The notes: generated from the letters alone by a model not told the origin. Shown: positions 50,501-60,003, counted from the stretch's first letter. The stretch is DNA of 64,000 bases from Rodentolepis nana (GCA_900617975.1 UZAE01012079.1:1-64000); one strand, 5' to 3'. Numbers and translations are program-made.

Positions 50501-52969
50501 CCTTACGATGAATTCTTATACCTACGGAGAAGAGATCTCGCTTTGTCTAGGACTTTTGGCAGACACTTTTGTCAAACTAATGACTTCCTCATTTTCTTGA
50601 TTGGGTTAGCCAGGCCATGACTCTGTGTGAGCTTTCCTTCCATTTTCATTGGAAGCTGGTTACTCAAAGAAAAAGTGCCCAGTGGCCTCTCCGTATGTTG
50701 AGGTTTTGTGAGATCGAGGTCTTTAGATCGGCTTTAAGTCTTTTGTTTTCATATATTCTTTGTACTGAAGGTTGCTTTAGTAGTCTGACCCGGTTGGGCT
50801 TAGACCTATTACCTTGTAAATCTAGTGATCTTCTTTAGGGATAATTTCAGAAGTTCAAGATTTTGCGTTTGGGGTGGGGTGGGGGGGGGGGGGTGCGGGG
50901 ATGCAGATTGGAGTATTAGAAAATGGTGGGGCTGAGTATAAACTTCTTATCAACTGCAAGGTATGGAAAAATAGTTTAACCTGAGAGGTGTTATCTTGCT
51001 AAACACATTTTCCTGACCATAAACAATAGTGCACACATGATGCAAAATTGTCATCCACTCTACTTTTTTCCTTTGTCAGACCTCATTGAATAATATGTGT
51101 GGCGGCGGTGATGACATAGCTCCTCCCACGGTTCCTATGCGTGCAACGATGCTTGGAGGTGATGAAGTCGAGTGTCCTAGGCCTTCTTCCAAAGCTCTCT
51201 TCTTTGCTGATGAAGATGATGAGGCATTAGCTTCAATGCTAGATACTGCAGCGGCGGCAGCAGCTGCTGTTGAAGATAGTCACCAAATTCCTGAAGTGGT
51301 CATCCCTGATTCCTCTGAGGCAGGTGCTCTTCATGGGGATGCGGTGGTGACCACCATTCCTGCTCTCAATAGGTCAAATTTCTCTCCTATCCCTCATGGC
51401 ACCGATACGCCCTCGTCGCCTTCTTGCCATTGTTGTGCTGATGTTTCCCCCGCAATCCCACAGGTTGAAGAAATGGATTATGATGAGGATGTTGACTCTG
51501 TTGATAGCATTGTGGAAGATATCGGTGTGCCTAGTAACTTTGAACCGTGAGAGTTACTTACGTTCTTTTTCATATACTTCATTTACTTATTTTGTTTAAA
51601 TAATTGATGTCGATGTTGTTTTTGGGTAGAAAAATTAATATTGGTGCGGAGTACCAGGTTGACGTGCCAGAGTTTGCTGAAGGCTGTGTAAGAGATCTAT
51701 ATCGTGAAGAGAATCGTTTCTACGAGTCGTTATTATGGGATCCGCGGAATATTGATGACAATGACCCAAAGACCGAGGAGTCTTGTAAGTCGATCTTTCC
51801 CCTGGTAGAATATCACCACCGCTGTTCTAATATTGGTTTCCTTATTAGTGGCCAACCTCATGAATCTTGCCCGCTCTCCTGTTGTGAGGAACTGTGGACT
51901 AAATATGGAGTATACTTTCCATCTCCTTTGTAAATTTCATGGTGACTTTGAAATGACTCTTCGTACACTGTTGCATGAATCCTTTACAATTTTCGATCGG
52001 GTCTATTCTGGTAAGCTATTTTTATTCCTTTTCCTACTTAAGTCATTTTCAGTAGTTTAACGACTTTTTTATTTTTACTTTAGAAACTGAATACTGGACG
52101 ACAGAAGAGATCGAGAAATTCCAGAGTAGTCTTCGTAGACCCTATAAAAAAGACTTTCATCATGTTTCTGCAGAACTAAGAGCCTGTGGAATGAATAAAT
52201 CCGTTAAGGCGTGTGTTGAGTTCTACTATGTTTGGAAACGAATGAATACTCCACATGAAGTCAAGCGGTAATTATTCATCTTAATGTTGGTCACTATAAT
52301 TCTTTGAAGTTAGACCATAGGCCTTAATTCTATTTCACATACTTAACCTGATATGCAAAAAACCGATATGTGGACATCGTTATAGGAACTGGACGCCACT
52401 AAAATATTACTATTGCTTCACTTTGCTCAAGCTCAAGGGTGCGATTGTTCACTTTTTCAGCTATCGAGGTAGAGTTCATTGCAAGAGCGTTCCAACAAGG
52501 AGTGATAGACAAACCGTCGAAGATCCGCCTCCTCTTAATCATCAAGCCAATGATCTCTACGGTCTTCCCAACCTTGACAACAACTCCCTCGACCTTGACA
52601 TGCCACCAACTCCTGATTTGGGTGTTGACGATAACAATTCCTCCTCGACATCATACAATCTGCGCCGAAAACATAACGATCTGCCCCCTACCATTGTGCG
52701 CCATTATTATTAGTTAATTTTAAACAATGCTACTGCTTTTAAGTAAGTAAGGTATATATGTTGGTTTTTAGAACCGTGAATTCGATGACCTTGAACTCAA
52801 ATCATCGTCTACTGGTAATGAGTCTTCAGCTATTGCGACTGTAGTTGGAGGCGTGGAAGGGGGGTTCCTCTGTCGCCAATGCGGTCGCAGTTTTGCCAAA
52901 GTTAAGAGCAGGAATGCTCACATGAAGTCCCATGCGACTTCTGCACACAGCAAGCAACCAAGCCAATAG
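15094..52969 (+). CDS. ZNF541/TRERF1-like: TRERF1/ZNF541-family ELM2-SANT zinc-finger co-regulator
   Basis: Fifteen coding exons (15094-15309, 19513-19619, 35608-35903, 42513-42967, 44878-45099, 45913-46723, 48116-48434, 48514-49078, 49700-50260, 51080-51546, 51630-51784, 51849-52010, 52084-52267, 52461-52695, 52772-52969) total 4953 nt, 1650 residues, every junction in phase. C2H2 fingers lie at C67/C70/H83/H87, C95/C98/H111/H115, C123/C126/H139/H144 and C270/C273/H286/H290, and a fifth at C1619/C1622/H1635/H1639. ELM2 starts at about 1341 (KINIGAEYQVDVPEF, LLWDPR) and SANT covers about 1446-1500 (EYWTTEEIEKF, CVEFYYVWK). The family tethers HDAC1/2-type complexes and represses or tunes transcription in the nucleus. 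The motifs KAFKRQDHLNGHKLTH, SALNGHMRLHGG and KVKSRNAHMKSH fit TRERF1/ZNF541. Start: an in-frame TAA at 15082-15084 precedes the ATG. Two splice choices (exons 6 and 14) are uncertain. Confidence 0.9.
15671..16002 (-). repeat. SINE-like insertion, copy 3 (antisense in intron)
   Basis: Minus-strand copy of about 330 bp; on the plus strand it starts with the tail TTATTTATTTATTTC and ends with the inverted head GTCTATCGCACACCCC. Flanks ATTACTATAACAT (15658-15670) and ATTGCTATAACAT (16003-16015) are a 13-bp target-site duplication with one substitution. Confidence 0.82.
18260..18472. other. Assembly gap (213 N) in a poly(C) context
   Basis: A run of N flanked by C16 on the left and CCTCCCCCCTCCCTCCCCC on the right. 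The gap most likely reflects failure to read through a long poly(C) tract. Open frames across it are meaningless. Confidence 0.95.
19513..19619 (+). CDS. ZNF541/TRERF1-like: Zinc-finger gene exon 2 (fingers 1-2)
   Basis: 107 nt after acceptor CTCTAG. It reads VFSNSSAIAKHKLTH, completing finger 1, then HVCPVCKKAFKRQDHL of finger 2, and ends in phase 2 before GTGAGT. Confidence 0.9.
21009..21338 (-). repeat. SINE-like insertion, copy 4 (diverged)
   Basis: Antisense copy in intron 2, visibly more diverged: the head reads CCTTATGGAGGTAGTCTATG in place of CCACGTGGAGGTAAGTCTAT. The 9-bp repeat ATTAATTAA flanks it at 21000-21008 and 21339-21347, a plausible but low-complexity target-site duplication. 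It appears older than copies 1 and 6. Confidence 0.65.
24703..24798. repeat. (TG)12 and (CA)9 microsatellites in inverted order
   Basis: (TG)12 at 24703-24726 is followed 54 bp later by (CA)9 at 24781-24798. As complementary tracts on one strand they can pair into a long hairpin. Confidence 0.85.
25412..25427. repeat. (GT)8 microsatellite
   Basis: Simple dinucleotide run in intron 2 of the zinc-finger gene. Confidence 0.85.
27115..27147. repeat. Poly(C) tract of about 33 with one N
   Basis: C14, N, C18. One of the longest homopolymers in the window; the N shows that base callers could not resolve it, so its true length is uncertain. Confidence 0.9.
28040..28058. repeat. Poly(G)19 tract
   Basis: Uninterrupted run of 19 G on the plus strand in intron 2. 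Confidence 0.9.
28971..28978. other. Short assembly gap (8 N) beside poly(C)
   Basis: Eight N directly followed by CCCC, TT and a C-rich tract. Same context as the larger gap at 18260-18472. Confidence 0.9.
30206..30262 (+). repeat. tRNA-like segment, possible SINE head relic
   Basis: TGGCGTATTCA (30213-30223) resembles a pol III A box, and AGTTCGATTCC (30247-30257) matches the B box consensus GGTTCGANTCC at all but one position. Their spacing of 34 nt is normal for a tRNA. Arms pair poorly, so an intact tRNA is unlikely. A perfect 7-bp hairpin (CACTGGT/ACCAGTG, 30294-30315) and a second B-box-like AGTTCGAGTCT (about 30329-30339) follow. Confidence 0.3.
31214..31236. repeat. (GT)n microsatellite
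   Basis: Eleven or so GT units inside intron 2 of the zinc-finger gene. Confidence 0.85.
34028..34047. repeat. Poly(C)20 tract
   Basis: Run of 20 C followed by TCCCCC; part of the dense homopolymer pattern in this locus. Confidence 0.9.
35608..35903 (+). CDS. ZNF541/TRERF1-like: Zinc-finger gene exon 3 (fingers 2-3, Ala-rich tail)
   Basis: 296 nt after TTTTCAG. It completes finger 2 (NGHKLTH) and gives finger 3 (HGCRICEKSYSDARSLRRHY, ENAH). It then encodes an Ala/Ser-rich stretch and ends in phase 1 before GTGAGT. Confidence 0.9.
35904..42512 (+). other. Zinc-finger gene intron 3
   Basis: 6609 nt with poly(C) or C/T-rich tracts at 36714-36728, 37321-37352, 38087-38150 and 39738-39780 and an (AT)18 microsatellite. 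I see no coding exon in it. Confidence 0.7.
41055..41090. repeat. (AT)18 microsatellite
   Basis: Uninterrupted AT run of 36 bp in intron 3. Confidence 0.9.
42513..42967 (+). CDS. ZNF541/TRERF1-like: Zinc-finger gene exon 4 (finger 4)
   Basis: 455 nt after TTGTAG. A Gly-rich start is followed by PCAFCPRRFKNQSALNGHMR and LHGG, the conserved solitary finger of this family, then a Ser-rich basic region. It ends in phase 0 at CAGTCT before GTAGGT. Confidence 0.88.
42968..44877 (+). other. Zinc-finger gene intron 4
   Basis: 1910 nt, T-rich, with a G11 run near 43720. No feature seen beyond short CA repeats near 43390. Confidence 0.7.
44878..45099 (+). CDS. ZNF541/TRERF1-like: Zinc-finger gene exon 5 (linker)
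   Basis: 222 nt, 74 codons, phase 0 at both ends, between CTTTAG and GTAAGT. Starts TNEPFRPLRDLPDTK; Ser/Thr-rich, no known domain. Confidence 0.8.
45100..45912 (+). other. Zinc-finger gene intron 5
   Basis: 813 nt with a pyrimidine-rich patch near 45411-45428. Nothing else supported. Confidence 0.7.
45913..46723 (+). CDS. ZNF541/TRERF1-like: Zinc-finger gene exon 6 (Ser/Pro/His/Gln-rich)
   Basis: 811 nt after TTTCAG, reading NHYSVIRQSLPRPHSELHF and onward as low-complexity sequence without a domain. Two donors preserve the frame: GTAAAT at 46724, which keeps a QQHQQQQQ tract and is used here, and GTATTC at 46643, which removes 27 codons. The coding look of the Q tract favours the longer form. 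Confidence 0.75.
46724..48115 (+). other. Zinc-finger gene intron 6
   Basis: 1392 nt. Contains C29 at 47478-47506, the longest unbroken homopolymer in the window. Confidence 0.7.
48116..48434 (+). CDS. ZNF541/TRERF1-like: Zinc-finger gene exon 7 (Pro/Gln-rich)
   Basis: 319 nt after TCTTCAG, phase 1 in and phase 2 out (donor GTGAGG). Encodes KWLSHEPHSVEP then poly-Pro and Gln-rich sequence typical of an activation-type linker. Confidence 0.82.
48514..49078 (+). CDS. ZNF541/TRERF1-like: Zinc-finger gene exon 8 (Gln/Ser-rich)
   Basis: 565 nt following a 79-nt intron. Low-complexity with an acidic patch (DDSDPLLLADEDP) and a basic end (KKVKKKPEPIVIPS). The donor chosen is GTAAAC at 49079; GTAATT twelve bases upstream is also in phase. 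Confidence 0.82.
49079..49699 (+). other. Zinc-finger gene intron 8
   Basis: 621 nt, AT-rich, ending in TTCTTACAG. No feature seen. Confidence 0.7.
49700..50260 (+). CDS. ZNF541/TRERF1-like: Zinc-finger gene exon 9 (conserved YTPPPMLSP motif)
   Basis: 561 nt, phase 0 both ends. Contains LESLPYTPPPMLSPNRRGSG, a short motif I associate with this co-regulator family upstream of ELM2, then an Ala/Ser/Arg-rich segment ending AAYFSSE before GTAACC. Confidence 0.85.
50261..51079 (+). other. Zinc-finger gene intron 9
   Basis: 819 nt with G runs at about 50330 and 50881-50894. No exon seen. Confidence 0.7.
51080..51546 (+). CDS. ZNF541/TRERF1-like: Zinc-finger gene exon 10 (acidic, Ala tract)
   Basis: 467 nt after TTGTCAG. 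Acidic stretches (FFADEDDEA; EEMDYDEDVDSVDSIVEDIG) and an Ala7 tract precede the ELM2 domain. Ends in phase 2 at GAACC before GTGAGA. Confidence 0.86.
51630..51784 (+). CDS. ZNF541/TRERF1-like: Zinc-finger gene exon 11 (ELM2 start)
   Basis: 155 nt after an 83-nt intron. KINIGAEYQVDVPEF and SLLWDPR are diagnostic ELM2 landmarks; ELM2 together with SANT recruits class I histone deacetylases. Ends in phase 1 before GTAAGT. Confidence 0.92.
51849..52010 (+). CDS. ZNF541/TRERF1-like: Zinc-finger gene exon 12 (ELM2 C-terminal helices)
   Basis: 162 nt after a 64-nt intron. LANLMNLARS and YTFHLLCKFHGDFEMTLRTL correspond to the helical ELM2 extension, where relatives read ALxxLHExxGDVxxALxxL. Confidence 0.92.
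52084..52267 (+). CDS. ZNF541/TRERF1-like: Zinc-finger gene exon 13 (SANT domain)
   Basis: 184 nt after a 73-nt intron. EYWTTEEIEKF, KKDFHHVSAEL and VKACVEFYYVWKRM are the three SANT helices with the usual Trp and the CVEFYYxWK end. Confidence 0.94.
52461..52695 (+). CDS. ZNF541/TRERF1-like: Zinc-finger gene exon 14 (linker)
   Basis: 235 nt after TTTTTCAG, reading YRGRVHCKSVPTRSDRQ and on through an acidic Pro/Asn-rich linker to LPPTI before GTGCGC. An upstream acceptor (exon start 52386) is also in frame and would add 25 residues of poor quality. Confidence 0.78.
52772..52969 (+). CDS. ZNF541/TRERF1-like: Zinc-finger gene exon 15 (C-terminal finger 5, stop)
   Basis: 198 nt after a 76-nt intron, ending in TAG at 52967-52969. 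FLCRQCGRSFAKVKSRNAHM and KSH form the C-terminal finger that in TRERF1 reads CRECERVFDKIKSRNAHMK. Confidence 0.92.
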   Translation, partial: NREFDDLELKSSSTGNESSAIATVVGGVEGGFLCRQCGRSFAKVKSRNAHMKSHATSAHSKQPSQ

Positions 52970-53607
52970 AGATGAAGATGATGTGACAAAGATAACTAAT
53001 TTTTCGATTCGTATTACCCATCCCAACTTGCTCATCTATTCCCTCCCTTCCCATCCTTTCCTGATCCTTCAGAAGACATCTATTTTTCTGATTGCACACG
53101 CCCCACATGAACATTATAATTGCATCATCGGATTCTGAGGGGCTATTTTACCTGATCCAAATCTCTTTTTTCAGCGCTCCGGTCTTTCTCTCTGATTTAC
53201 TGCCAGAAATTTGATTCCCTCGCTTTAAGCGCCCTCCAACCCACTCCTATTTGCATGTTGTGTCTGTCCCGTGTCTCTGTATTGAAAGCGCCAAAACGAT
53301 TTCTACGCCATCATCCTTCCTGACCATTTTCTTAATAGAAATCGCCCACTCATTAATGCTCCGTCGAAAAAAGAGATTCCTTGAGCGCCAATTTTTGACC
53401 GATTGATAAATGGATGGATTGAGAAAGATAAGATAAAGATTTATGAGTTTAAGAAGACCTTTTACATCGTGTTCCCCCTACCCCCACCCCCTTCCCATTA
53501 TTTTCTCGCCCACTTTTATTCTCCCACCTATACTCAAAAGCGCCCATCTTACCACTCATGCATTATACTATATATATATACATCTATATTAAGCCTATTT
53601 TAAAGCT

Positions 53608-53613
53608 AATAAA
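53608..53613 (+). terminator. Candidate poly(A) signal for the zinc-finger gene
   Basis: AATAAA, 639 nt after the stop codon. A second AATAAA lies at 53776-53781. Position alone supports the call. Confidence 0.35.
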
Positions 53614-55223
53614 AACAACTACCTATTTTTCAAGTATTTCCTTTTATGTTTGGTAACTGCGGTAGTATTATGATTACGGTTGTTCCTACTCGTGTGAATG
53701 AAACTGGAAGGCGCGTCACTTTACCAGTAAAGTACTCTGTTTTCAGACAACCCGAATATACGCTATAGATCAACCAATAAAATTGAAGGCAGAAGATTGA
53801 GTTCCCAGTAATCAAAAGTTCTGCCTGCCTGCTTACCGAGTCAGGGATTAAGTGGCTGGTTCTGATCGATTCGAGTAAGCTCTATTGTCGGCCAACCACA
53901 CTTGTTTATTGTAGCTGCTAATAGATGTGCTGGAATGCGAACCTCTCAGTAGAACAACTTTAGGATATCCCTCTTTTATCCTAATCAGGCGATGGGGTTT
54001 GGAAAGCTTGGTGCTCAAATTAGGAATTCCGTCTTAAGTCTGCTCAGACCTTGAAAATGTTTGACTTTCCTTCCAATTAAATTAAAAGGCTTCCATTTAT
54101 ATGCATTCGTTTTTGAATGGTATTATCCTCCGAATGGGGGGGGGTAGATAGGCCAAATCACTGGAGGTATGATAAAGAGCTAAAACTTCACTTTACCGAG
54201 TTCTTTAGGGCGCTAATACACAGGCGGATCTTGACGTCTTGCGATTTAATAGTCATCTTGTGTATATACTATACGTTTATTAACACCCTGTTTCCCGCAC
54301 GCTTGCCCCAATTACAATTCAATTAGGATTTGGATAAGGCCCCTTACTGGTGACCTTGCAACCAAAGCTTCTATTCAGTTATTGACGTTTTCACTTTCCT
54401 TGACTATTATTTTAAACACACTTTTAACAGCGCGCCAAGCCAAAAGCTTTGTGTGCACGTGCTCTGAGGGGGTTGTGTGCACATTTTCTCATATTTAGCA
54501 AGCCCTTAAGCAAAGCTGGTTAAACAGCGGTTAGTAAACAATCCAGAGTATTAGAAGCTTAAATTCTGTCTCCAGATCATGAATACCTGAATTGTGTATA
54601 TAATTCGAACATCCAAACAAAACAAGTTTTATGTCGGTAAATAGTAGATGGATTACCACGAAGCTCACTTTTAGTGTGCGAATGTGGAATTCTTTGAAAT
54701 GTTTCTGAATCATAGTAAGCCAACGATCAATACTGAAAGAATAGAAGAAAAGGACTTACCATTTCATTGAAAACAATCATAAAATGTTTATTATTATAAG
54801 TTTAAATGAACCCAATCATTATTACTCATTTACGGACACAATTTATAAATAATAGTAGTATATATGCGGGGCTTTTGTAATTCAGTTCCAATTCGAGCCT
54901 GAAAGAAGGTAATATCTAAAAAAACGCGTAATAGATCTTCATAGTTTGATAGTTAGTTAACTCACGACAACTGGTGACAGCAGGGAATCATGTGAGCACT
55001 TGTGGAGTCACTAAAGGTGATATCGACGAGAACAATGGTAGGGGTGCTTGAGGCCGTAGTGGGGTTTTGAAGGTTGTTATCGTCAGGTACGATGGCAACT
55101 GTGTGGACCTCACAATTGACCACAACATTCCTAAAATATTTCTGTTTATGGAAATCATAAGAGCCAAGTCACTAATGGCAATTAAACGCTTAAAGGTAAC
55201 ATTTATTCATTACTTTTATGTCT

Positions 55224-55543
55224 AACATAAATATTTATATCAAATGACAGGCTTTATGCTAGGCATCATTAGCCCTTTAGTTGACTTCAAGCTTCACAAA
55301 GGGGAGGAAAATCAGTCGATGAGGGCGGGAGGTGAAGAGTAGAATTATTCACAGATAAGAGAGACAGATGCAAAGGTAGAGAAAAAGGTAAGGTGAGTAC
55401 TGTGAGTGGTGGAATATGGCATACAGACGTGTCATTGCAGTTTGAAGTCAGAAGTCAATTGCCGATTAATAAACTTTTTTTGCCGCATGTGTATTCGTTG
55501 CCCAGGTTGCACCACGTGGAAGTATGTCTATCGCGCACAACCC
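55224..55543 (-). repeat. SINE-like insertion, copy 5 (antisense)
   Basis: Minus-strand copy: the tail ATAAATATTTATATC is at the left, the TGACAGGCTTTATGCTAGGC box follows, and the inverted head ends GTCTATCGCGCACAACCC. Several substitutions and no recognisable target-site duplication suggest an older copy. End coordinates are approximate. Confidence 0.7.
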
Positions 55544-55866
55544 TTTGGAAAGATAGATGTGTGCAATTCCCAATGCGTTACCTATGGAATAATGTTTAAA
55601 AGGACATAAAGGATTTTGTTGAAATCGGTATCTGGTCTTTCAGTGCTCCCCTCTGTGACACAGATGTATGAGTATGTATCTAGTTTCTTCACATGATCAA
55701 AGAGGTATTTTCTCTGGTCTTTTCAGGTTTAGCTTCGAATACACCTAATTTAGTTAGTTTTATTGATATTCAATTATGCCCATGATTACAACACCTAAGT
55801 TTTAGCTTTTTCCTAACAATGGACAAAGTGAAACATAATTTCTCAAAGTTTGGACCGCCTATTTAA

Positions 55867-56051
55867 CCCTTTAACACCCAAATTATTGTTTTTTTTTGAA
55901 AATTGTACCCAACCGCACTCATGTTTGCGTTCTAGTGGTATCAGACGCATTAAACATATTTTAAATGTGATAGCATCACTTCTATTACTAGTCTAGTACC
56001 AATGGAGCTTATTTTGAAGGAGGACCGTACTGTCCTTCAAGGTGTTAAAGG
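55867..56051. mobile_element. MITE-like element with terminal inverted repeats
   Basis: CCTTTAACACC at 55868-55878 is the exact inverse of GGTGTTAAAGG at 56041-56051, enclosing 185 bp without an ORF. The interior matches the diverged element at 1671-1905. The 5' side is preceded by TTAA, the target of piggyBac-type transposases, but the 3' side is not followed by TTAA, so the superfamily is unresolved. Confidence 0.6.
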
Positions 56052-56266
56052 ATTGACAAACCAAGCGGGAGTGTTCAAAATATTGTAGAATTATGCGAAA
56101 TATAAGTTACAAGTGTGATATCTGACAGAGATTTTCAACTGAAAACTTTGGTCAAATTTGGAAACAAGTAGCATGATTTTCTTACCAATGTTATTCTTAT
56201 CTATTTAAGGAGGAATTAGCCATTTTCCACACCGAGGAGCACATTTCTCGCTACTGTTCTGAAGAA

Positions 56267-56327
56267 TCTAGTACCAATGGAGCTTATTTTGAAAGAGGAC
56301 CGCGTACTGTCCTGCAGGGTGTTAAAG
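56267..56327. repeat. 5'-truncated MITE-like fragment
   Basis: From TCTAGTACCAATGGAGCTTA to GGGTGTTAAAG it repeats the last 60 bp of the element ending at 56051, with few differences. It lies in the same orientation 277 bp away; the left part of the element is missing. Confidence 0.65.
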
Positions 56328-59300
56328 TGTCACGATGGCTTTTACCTTTGAAACAACTATGCCTGAATGGAAGACTTGTTTTTTTTGTTAAGTAATCGAG
56401 TTTTGAGGTTAAATATATCCCTTAACAATAAGCTTTTCATATTCCCAACGATAAGGAAAAGAACTACAACAAGCCAAGGGGTGGGATTGGTACGGAAAAC
56501 GAGCTCACGGAAATAAGAAGCAGTTCAAATAATGCAAGAATGAGGTTGTCTTTTTTTCACCTTAGGAGAATGGCCTACTTTGCAATATCCCTGTGTTCAG
56601 ATTTCAAGTCTCATAGGAGCCAATATTTGTAGCCTGTTGACCAGGCGGGGAGGAGGAGGGGGGGGAATTTCGCCTTTAATTCGATTATCTATAACTCATT
56701 ACAACCAAAAGAATCAAGATAAGACTGACAATGAGTGTTTGTTAGAGTTCACTCAAGGTGAACTTTCGTAATCTGCCCTTCATCACTTTTTTTCAGCTGA
56801 TAATTAGGCTCCGCCCCTTTAACTTAGTCTTCGCTTTCATAGCTCACCAATATTGATTTAAAATGACCAATTTGAGCTCACAGAGTTTAATTATCAGTTA
56901 GTTATTAGTTATTCCTAGCAATCCGATTACTAATTCAAATACGCTGAATTGTAGGTTCGTTTATTTGCATAATTTGGGTGAAGTACTTCCCATTAAAGCC
57001 TTCACGTATTATTACAAAGTTCTAGGATTTGTGACCATTTTGGTGGCTAATTAGGTTATAACAGCGAGGTGTCCTTATTTTTTGGGCGCTATCTATCAAC
57101 CCCTTGACGTGCTAGTCTCGACAAGAGGTCAACGTGCTTTTGTATTTCCGACATCAGACTTTGGCCATCTTGAGTAAGGATTCACGCACTCCTTTGCATT
57201 AGTTCCTGCGTAAATGAAATATCTGTTGTAAAAGCAATAACCTTAAGTTAACCTAACTTCTTGTGATTTCTAGCTATACAATTAACAAATTGCCTTGTAG
57301 GTTTGAAAGAGGCCTCTAAAAAAGGAGGGTACTCTTCAAAAGTGTAAGCTTAAAACGATCATCGCAATATTTGCAAAGGGGGAGAGAGAATTTTGCTACT
57401 TGTAAGACCTGCCAATCACATGTGAACACCTACACACAACACAGAGCTACAAATGAGTGCGCAATTTCGCATCGTGTATTCGTGTGCGAACACACATAAA
57501 AACTGAGAGAGAGAGAGCGAGAGATCGTAATTGAGTGATTAAGAGCGAGTGTGTGCGTGTGCGTTGTGTGTTGGTTGAGAGAATGTACGTCTAACGGTGT
57601 TTCTACCCGAATGTGAGTATTGGTAGCTATTAGCACACACTCAACCCCCCCCCCTCCCCCTAACCCGATGGCCTCGCGACTATGAGTTCATGAAACCATT
57701 TTATGTCTACGGTCAAGATATCTGCTATTTTTCACAAATGCCAAATGAATAGTTTTTTTATAAAGGACGCGCATGGCCACAAAACCTAAATTTTCTAGGA
57801 GTGCTAATCAGTGACCCCGTTCTCAACGAGTCTTCCTTTCCCCAACCCCCCCCCCGTCGGTTGATTTGGAATTTTTTGTGAAAGATTACTGCTATTATTA
57901 GAGACCATTGCTTGGGGAGCTAAAATTTATAAGTAAACTAATTTCCGTAGGATATTCTTTGTCCACCTTCTTAGCAATCTTCGTGACATTGTTACAAGGT
58001 AGGAAGAAAATTAAGTATTACATTAAAGGGGTCAGCACCGTGGCTGATAAGACGAGTAGCTGAATGGTAGATATTCGCACTTATTTTACGGTAACCTTCT
58101 CAAACTCTTTCTTACTTTTGTGCGGGCTGCCAAAGAAAAATTACGTGGCCTCGTGAACTTGAGGTTGTTTGACTATTCACGATCTCACCTTTGAGTTGCA
58201 AGATATAACTTCTTTTTGTTTTTCACAGTCCAGTTAATAGAATATTCAATGTGAATTATTTAACAGCCAGAATAGATGTTTCTAGAAAGTGAGATTTGAG
58301 CCTATCGTTGATTTAGGCACTTTACTAAAAAGAAACAACAGTGAGTTTTAAGGTCGAATTCGAAAGCCTTTGATTGGTTAACGAGACCACAACTTTGTGA
58401 ATCCCGTTGTTTAATGAGGAAGTATTAAGAGATACAAATAGAGCTTCATTGTAATCATATAAACTATTGTGCTTCTAAATAAGCTGAATTAATGTGAGGA
58501 TTATGTCATTACAAAATCCATACGTTTATCGAAATCGATAGTTACAGAAATTAATTTAGCCGTTATAAAGTAAGAAGTTAAAGAGAATACTCTCAAGTGC
58601 CTCAAGACAAAAAGCTCTTTAGCGTATATGGTGACAATCGAGAGTCAATTCAAACTTTGAATTTTAAGACGGAACCATTCAACTTCCTCCTGCCTACCTT
58701 TCAATAATTTTCACATCTATCGCCGTGGACATGACCCTTTTTATGATTACACGAAGATGTTGTCCTCCCAACTCCTTGCGATTTTCACTTTATTGTAGAA
58801 AGATAACAGAGGTTCAGTGCAATGACCTCCCCATTAATCAAGAACAAGGAGGTTAAATTGCCCAGTAAGGGGAGGAGAGTGATACGAAGCTAGAACAAAG
58901 AAAGGTCGCATCGAAAGTGGAGATATAATGGGAGGAGTAGACGCAAGAATAAACTGATTGATAATCGACAAGACGTTTGAAGGTGAGGTTAAATTTTGCC
59001 CCCTCTTTGTTCAAGAATGGAATATGTATCCACCCCTGTCAGATCAGATGACATTTTCACATTGGAGTTAACAGCGCAGTTCTCTAATAGTTCAGCCCAT
59101 TTATAGAAGTACCCATATATAGAAGTTCGAGTAGTATCGTTGCATACTCTCAAATCCAAAAAGATCACAACTAAAGCAATCTCAAACCCATTTTCTAACC
59201 TAATTAATCATTAAATTGACATTATTTTCTTTGAGAAATTATAGCACTAGAGGAATGAAAAACTTAACATATTTACTACTTATGACTAATTTGATGATAG

Positions 59301-59526
59301 GAAATTGGAGTTGAATGCTTCTTTTAAGCTAAATAGAGACTCTGTTGCTAAAAGATACATCAAGATAAAAATTCGTTCCTCCGAAAAGAATGCTGAAACT
59401 GGTGGGTCTTCTCACCGCAACAAGAAGCAAAAGTCTACTGTGTTTTACATTTCAAATTGTTGGTCTGAAGCTAAAAGGGTCTCCATAAGTTTAAGTCATA
59501 ATTTGTACATCAAACTTTGCCCACGT

Positions 59527-60003
59527 GGGGTGTGCGATAGACTTACCTCCACGTGGTGCGCCCTGGGCAACGTATACTCATACGGCAAAAAAGTCTATTA
59601 ACCGACAGTTGAATTCTGACTTCCAACTACCACGACCCCCCTAGTTGTCATATTCGACCCCTTTCATAGTACTCACCTTACCTTTTTCTCTACCTTTGTG
59701 TCTGTCTGACCCTTTTACATCTGTGAATCGCTCTTCTGTTCCCCACCCCTCGACTTTCTGCTACTTTGATGGACCTTACCTCTGTGAAAACCGAAGTCAG
59801 CTAAATGGCTAATGATATCTATCAAAACGCTGAAGTCAGCTAAAGGGCTAATGATAACTATCAAAACGCCGGCCATTTGAAATAAATAAATAAATATTGA
59901 AACTTCATTATGAACCATTTGAAATAAATAAATATATATATATATATTTTGAAATAAATAAATGTTATGGCATTGAGTGAATTTGAAATAAATATAAATA
60001 AAT
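59527..60003 (+). repeat. SINE-like insertion, copy 6 (young, expanded tail)
   Basis: Plus-strand copy starting GGGGTGTGCGATAGACTTAC, bounded by a perfect 13-bp target-site duplication ACTTTGCCCACGT (59514-59526 and 60004-60016). It is 477 bp rather than about 315 because the 3' part is duplicated: the AAGTCAGCTAAAxGGCTAATG box occurs twice and the TTTGAAATAAATAAAT tail unit about four times. The perfect duplication suggests a recent insertion. Confidence 0.88.

Noticed and set aside
52386..52460. Taking the first acceptor for exon 14
   Set aside because: The added peptide is rich in Tyr and Phe and unlike the polar linkers around it, and the downstream acceptor has a stronger pyrimidine tract.
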